Part shown: positions 4,602 through 5,899 of the stretch, in pieces
How positions within the stretch are numbered: the stretch's first letter is position 1
Layout: every line of letters begins with the position of its first letter
Origin: Campylobacteraceae bacterium
GTDB lineage: Bacteria; Campylobacterota; Campylobacteria; Campylobacterales; Sulfurovaceae
Direction: 5' to 3'
Assembly (NCBI GenBank): GCA_027023145.1
Contig: JALVWV010000318.1
Coordinates: 1 to 5,899 of the forward strand
Length of the DNA stretch: 5,899 nucleotides
The notes under the pieces: model-generated
The model's database searches: none
The model's input: the letters and a program-made list of their open reading frames with translations, nothing else
Told to the model about the DNA's origin: nothing
Position numbers and translations under genes: made by a program

Positions 4602-5899
4602 TCAATGTCCCTCACCCCTAGCGATCTTTTCGATCAGTCGTGTCATTAGGCGCACCCCGGCACCACTGGCACCGTGGGGATTTTCGCCCCAGATTGATTC
4701 GACGAAAGCTGGGCCGGCAATGTCGATGTGCGCCCAGCGATCGCGGTGATGCTCATCAATAAATTCTCCGAGGAAAAGCCCGGCGGTGATCGCTCCGCCG
4801 TAGCGGGTGTTGGCGATGTTGCACACGTCGGCGATCTTGCTGTCGATTGCTTTGCGCAAGTGGCGGTTGAATTTCAGTTCAGTGGCGATTTCACCGCTGA
4901 GTGTCTCTCCCGCATAGAGCACTCTCTGTACCGGATCGGCATGGAAGCCCATCACGCCGGATGTGTACTGCCCCACCCCCACGACGCAGGCACCAGTGAG
5001 GGTTGCCAGGTCATAGAGGTAGTCAGCTTGGATCTCCTGTTGGGCGTAGGCCAGTACATCGGCCAGTACCAGACGCCCCTCGGCATCGGTGTTGCGTACT
5101 TCGATGGTTTTGCCGTTTTTGGCGCGGAGGACATCGTCGGGCTTGTAGGCATCGCCGCCGATCATATTTTCGACGGCACCGATGAAGCCGTGGACTTCGA
5201 CGGGGAGGTTCAGCTCACTGACGGCCTTCAATATCCCCAATACGGCGGCACCACCGCTCTTATCTGATTTCATCGTCACCATGAAATCAGCTGGCTTGAG
5301 GCTGAGTCCCCCGCTGTCGTAGGTGAGTCCCTTGCCCACGAGGCTGATCGTAGCGACGGGGTTTTCAGGTATATGGGCTAGGTGGATGAGGCGGGGGGTG
5401 TGGCGGCTGGCACGGGCGACGGCGAGCAGGGCACCCATTTTCTCTTTTTTCATCCCTTTGGGGTCAAGGATAGTGATTTTTAAGTTATTTTTTTTCGCCA
5501 GTTTTTTGGCAGTTTTAGCCATCACTTTAGGGTAGAAGTCATCCGGGGCGGTGTTGACGATGTCGCGGGTGAAGTTGGTCGCCTCAGCAGCGGTGAGACC
5601 TTTGGCAATAGTGCGTTCAGCGCTGGCAACATTGATAGAGTGACCGCTGTATTCTTCGGTTGAGATGGTAAGGCGTTTGATCCCCTTGCTCTTTGTACCC
5701 TTATAGCGGTCAAAGGTGTAATTGCCCAGCACGACTCCTTCGACGAGTGCCCGCAGTGTCGCGGTACATTTGGGATGGGACATGTAGGTGGCGATGGCGG
5801 CATGTCGGTAGGGTTTGCCGTGCAAAACCCGCATGGTCGATGCGACAGCCGGGCGGATGTGCTCGTGGTTGAGTGAATCGGAACCGGCGACGATGATGC
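4602..5899 (-). CDS. pepA: Leucyl aminopeptidase PepA (peptidase family M17), N-terminus cut off by the window edge
   Basis: Cytosolic metallo-aminopeptidase that removes N-terminal residues, Leu preferred, using two metal ions; hexameric in studied members. 431 residues are visible, running from the right edge to TGA at 4604-4602. The frame stays open to the edge, so an ATG at 5834-5832 is internal, not the start. Active-site residues fall in exact register with E. coli PepA: KGLTYDSGGLSLKP (near 5333-5292) has metal-binding Lys and Asp and the catalytic Lys, equal to E. coli 270, 275 and 282; the Asp of MKSDKSGG (5264) equals Asp293; NTDAEGRL (about 5093-5070) gives Asp352, Glu354 and Arg356. 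By that register about 80 N-terminal residues, part of the M17 N-terminal domain, are missing. MKSDKSGG differs from the enteric MKYDMCGA but keeps the Asp. It converges on the small membrane protein gene, with 13 bp between stops. Confidence 0.96.
   Translation of the reverse strand, partial: IIVAGSDSLNHEHIRPAVASTMRVLHGKPYRHAAIATYMSHPKCTATLRALVEGVVLGNYTFDRYKGTKSKGIKRLTISTEEYSGHSINVASAERTIAKGLTAAEATNFTRDIVNTAPDDFYPKVMAKTAKKLAKKNNLKITILDPKGMKKEKMGALLAVARASRHTPRLIHLAHIPENPVATISLVGKGLTYDSGGLSLKPADFMVTMKSDKSGGAAVLGILKAVSELNLPVEVHGFIGAVENMIGGDAYKPDDVLRAKNGKTIEVRNTDAEGRLVLADVLAYAQQEIQADYLYDLATLTGACVVGVGQYTSGVMGFHADPVQRVLYAGETLSGEIATELKFNRHLRKAIDSKIADVCNIANTRYGGAITAGLFLGEFIDEHHRDRWAHIDIAGPAFVESIWGENPHGASGAGVRLMTRLIEKIARGEGH

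Noticed and set aside
4728..5267. Plus-strand open frame of 179 codons opposite pepA
   Set aside because: Antisense to the M17 catalytic domain with all active-site residues intact; no ribosome site or known motif.
5488..5495. Run of eight T (A8 in the pepA mRNA) as a slippage or phase-variation site
   Set aside because: The run encodes part of a lysine-rich stretch (AKKNN) in an intact frame; eight A is short, and pepA is a housekeeping gene, so an ordinary Lys-codon run is more likely.

Overview
The window looks like chromosomal core DNA of a member of Campylobacterota (the former Epsilonproteobacteria). The grounds are the RpoD sequence, LeuD, LeuB, PurU, TrmL and PepA of the types seen in that phylum, and a promoter with T-runs followed by GGCTATAAT rather than a strong -35 box. 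Base composition looks near 50% G+C by eye, high for the phylum, so one of the higher-GC free-living sulfur or hydrogen oxidisers is more likely than a Campylobacter or Helicobacter. The genus is inference.

Layout. Positions 1-1216 (minus) hold the N-terminal two thirds of rpoD, the housekeeping sigma factor, cut by the left edge. A 175-bp divergent intergenic region (1217-1391) carries a -10 box for rpoD and one for the leu operon. On the plus strand follow leuD (TTG start, 1392-1889), leuB (1886-2959, ATGA overlap) and purU (2969-3805, 9 bp later), tightly packed as one operon. A 130-bp gap (3806-3935) contains a degenerate heptanucleotide tandem repeat and two perfect-stem hairpins; the first, followed by a T-run, could end the leu-purU transcript. 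Then come trmL (GTG start, 3936-4427) and, overlapping it by ATGA, a 54-residue single-pass membrane protein of unknown function (4424-4588). Facing them on the minus strand, with 13 bp between the stop codons, is pepA (4602-5899), cut at its 5' end by the right edge.

Functions. LeuD and LeuB carry out the isomerisation and oxidative decarboxylation steps of leucine synthesis; LeuA and the large isomerase subunit LeuC are not here and must be encoded elsewhere. PurU releases formate from 10-formyl-THF, adjusting the one-carbon pool. TrmL modifies the wobble base of tRNA-Leu isoacceptors, a loose leucine connection that is probably coincidental. PepA is a leucyl-type cytosolic aminopeptidase. 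No rRNA or tRNA gene, CRISPR array, transposase or phage gene is visible. The only part not explained by ordinary genes is the repeat-rich gap at 3806-3935, plus the small membrane protein. I see no convincing new multi-gene system.
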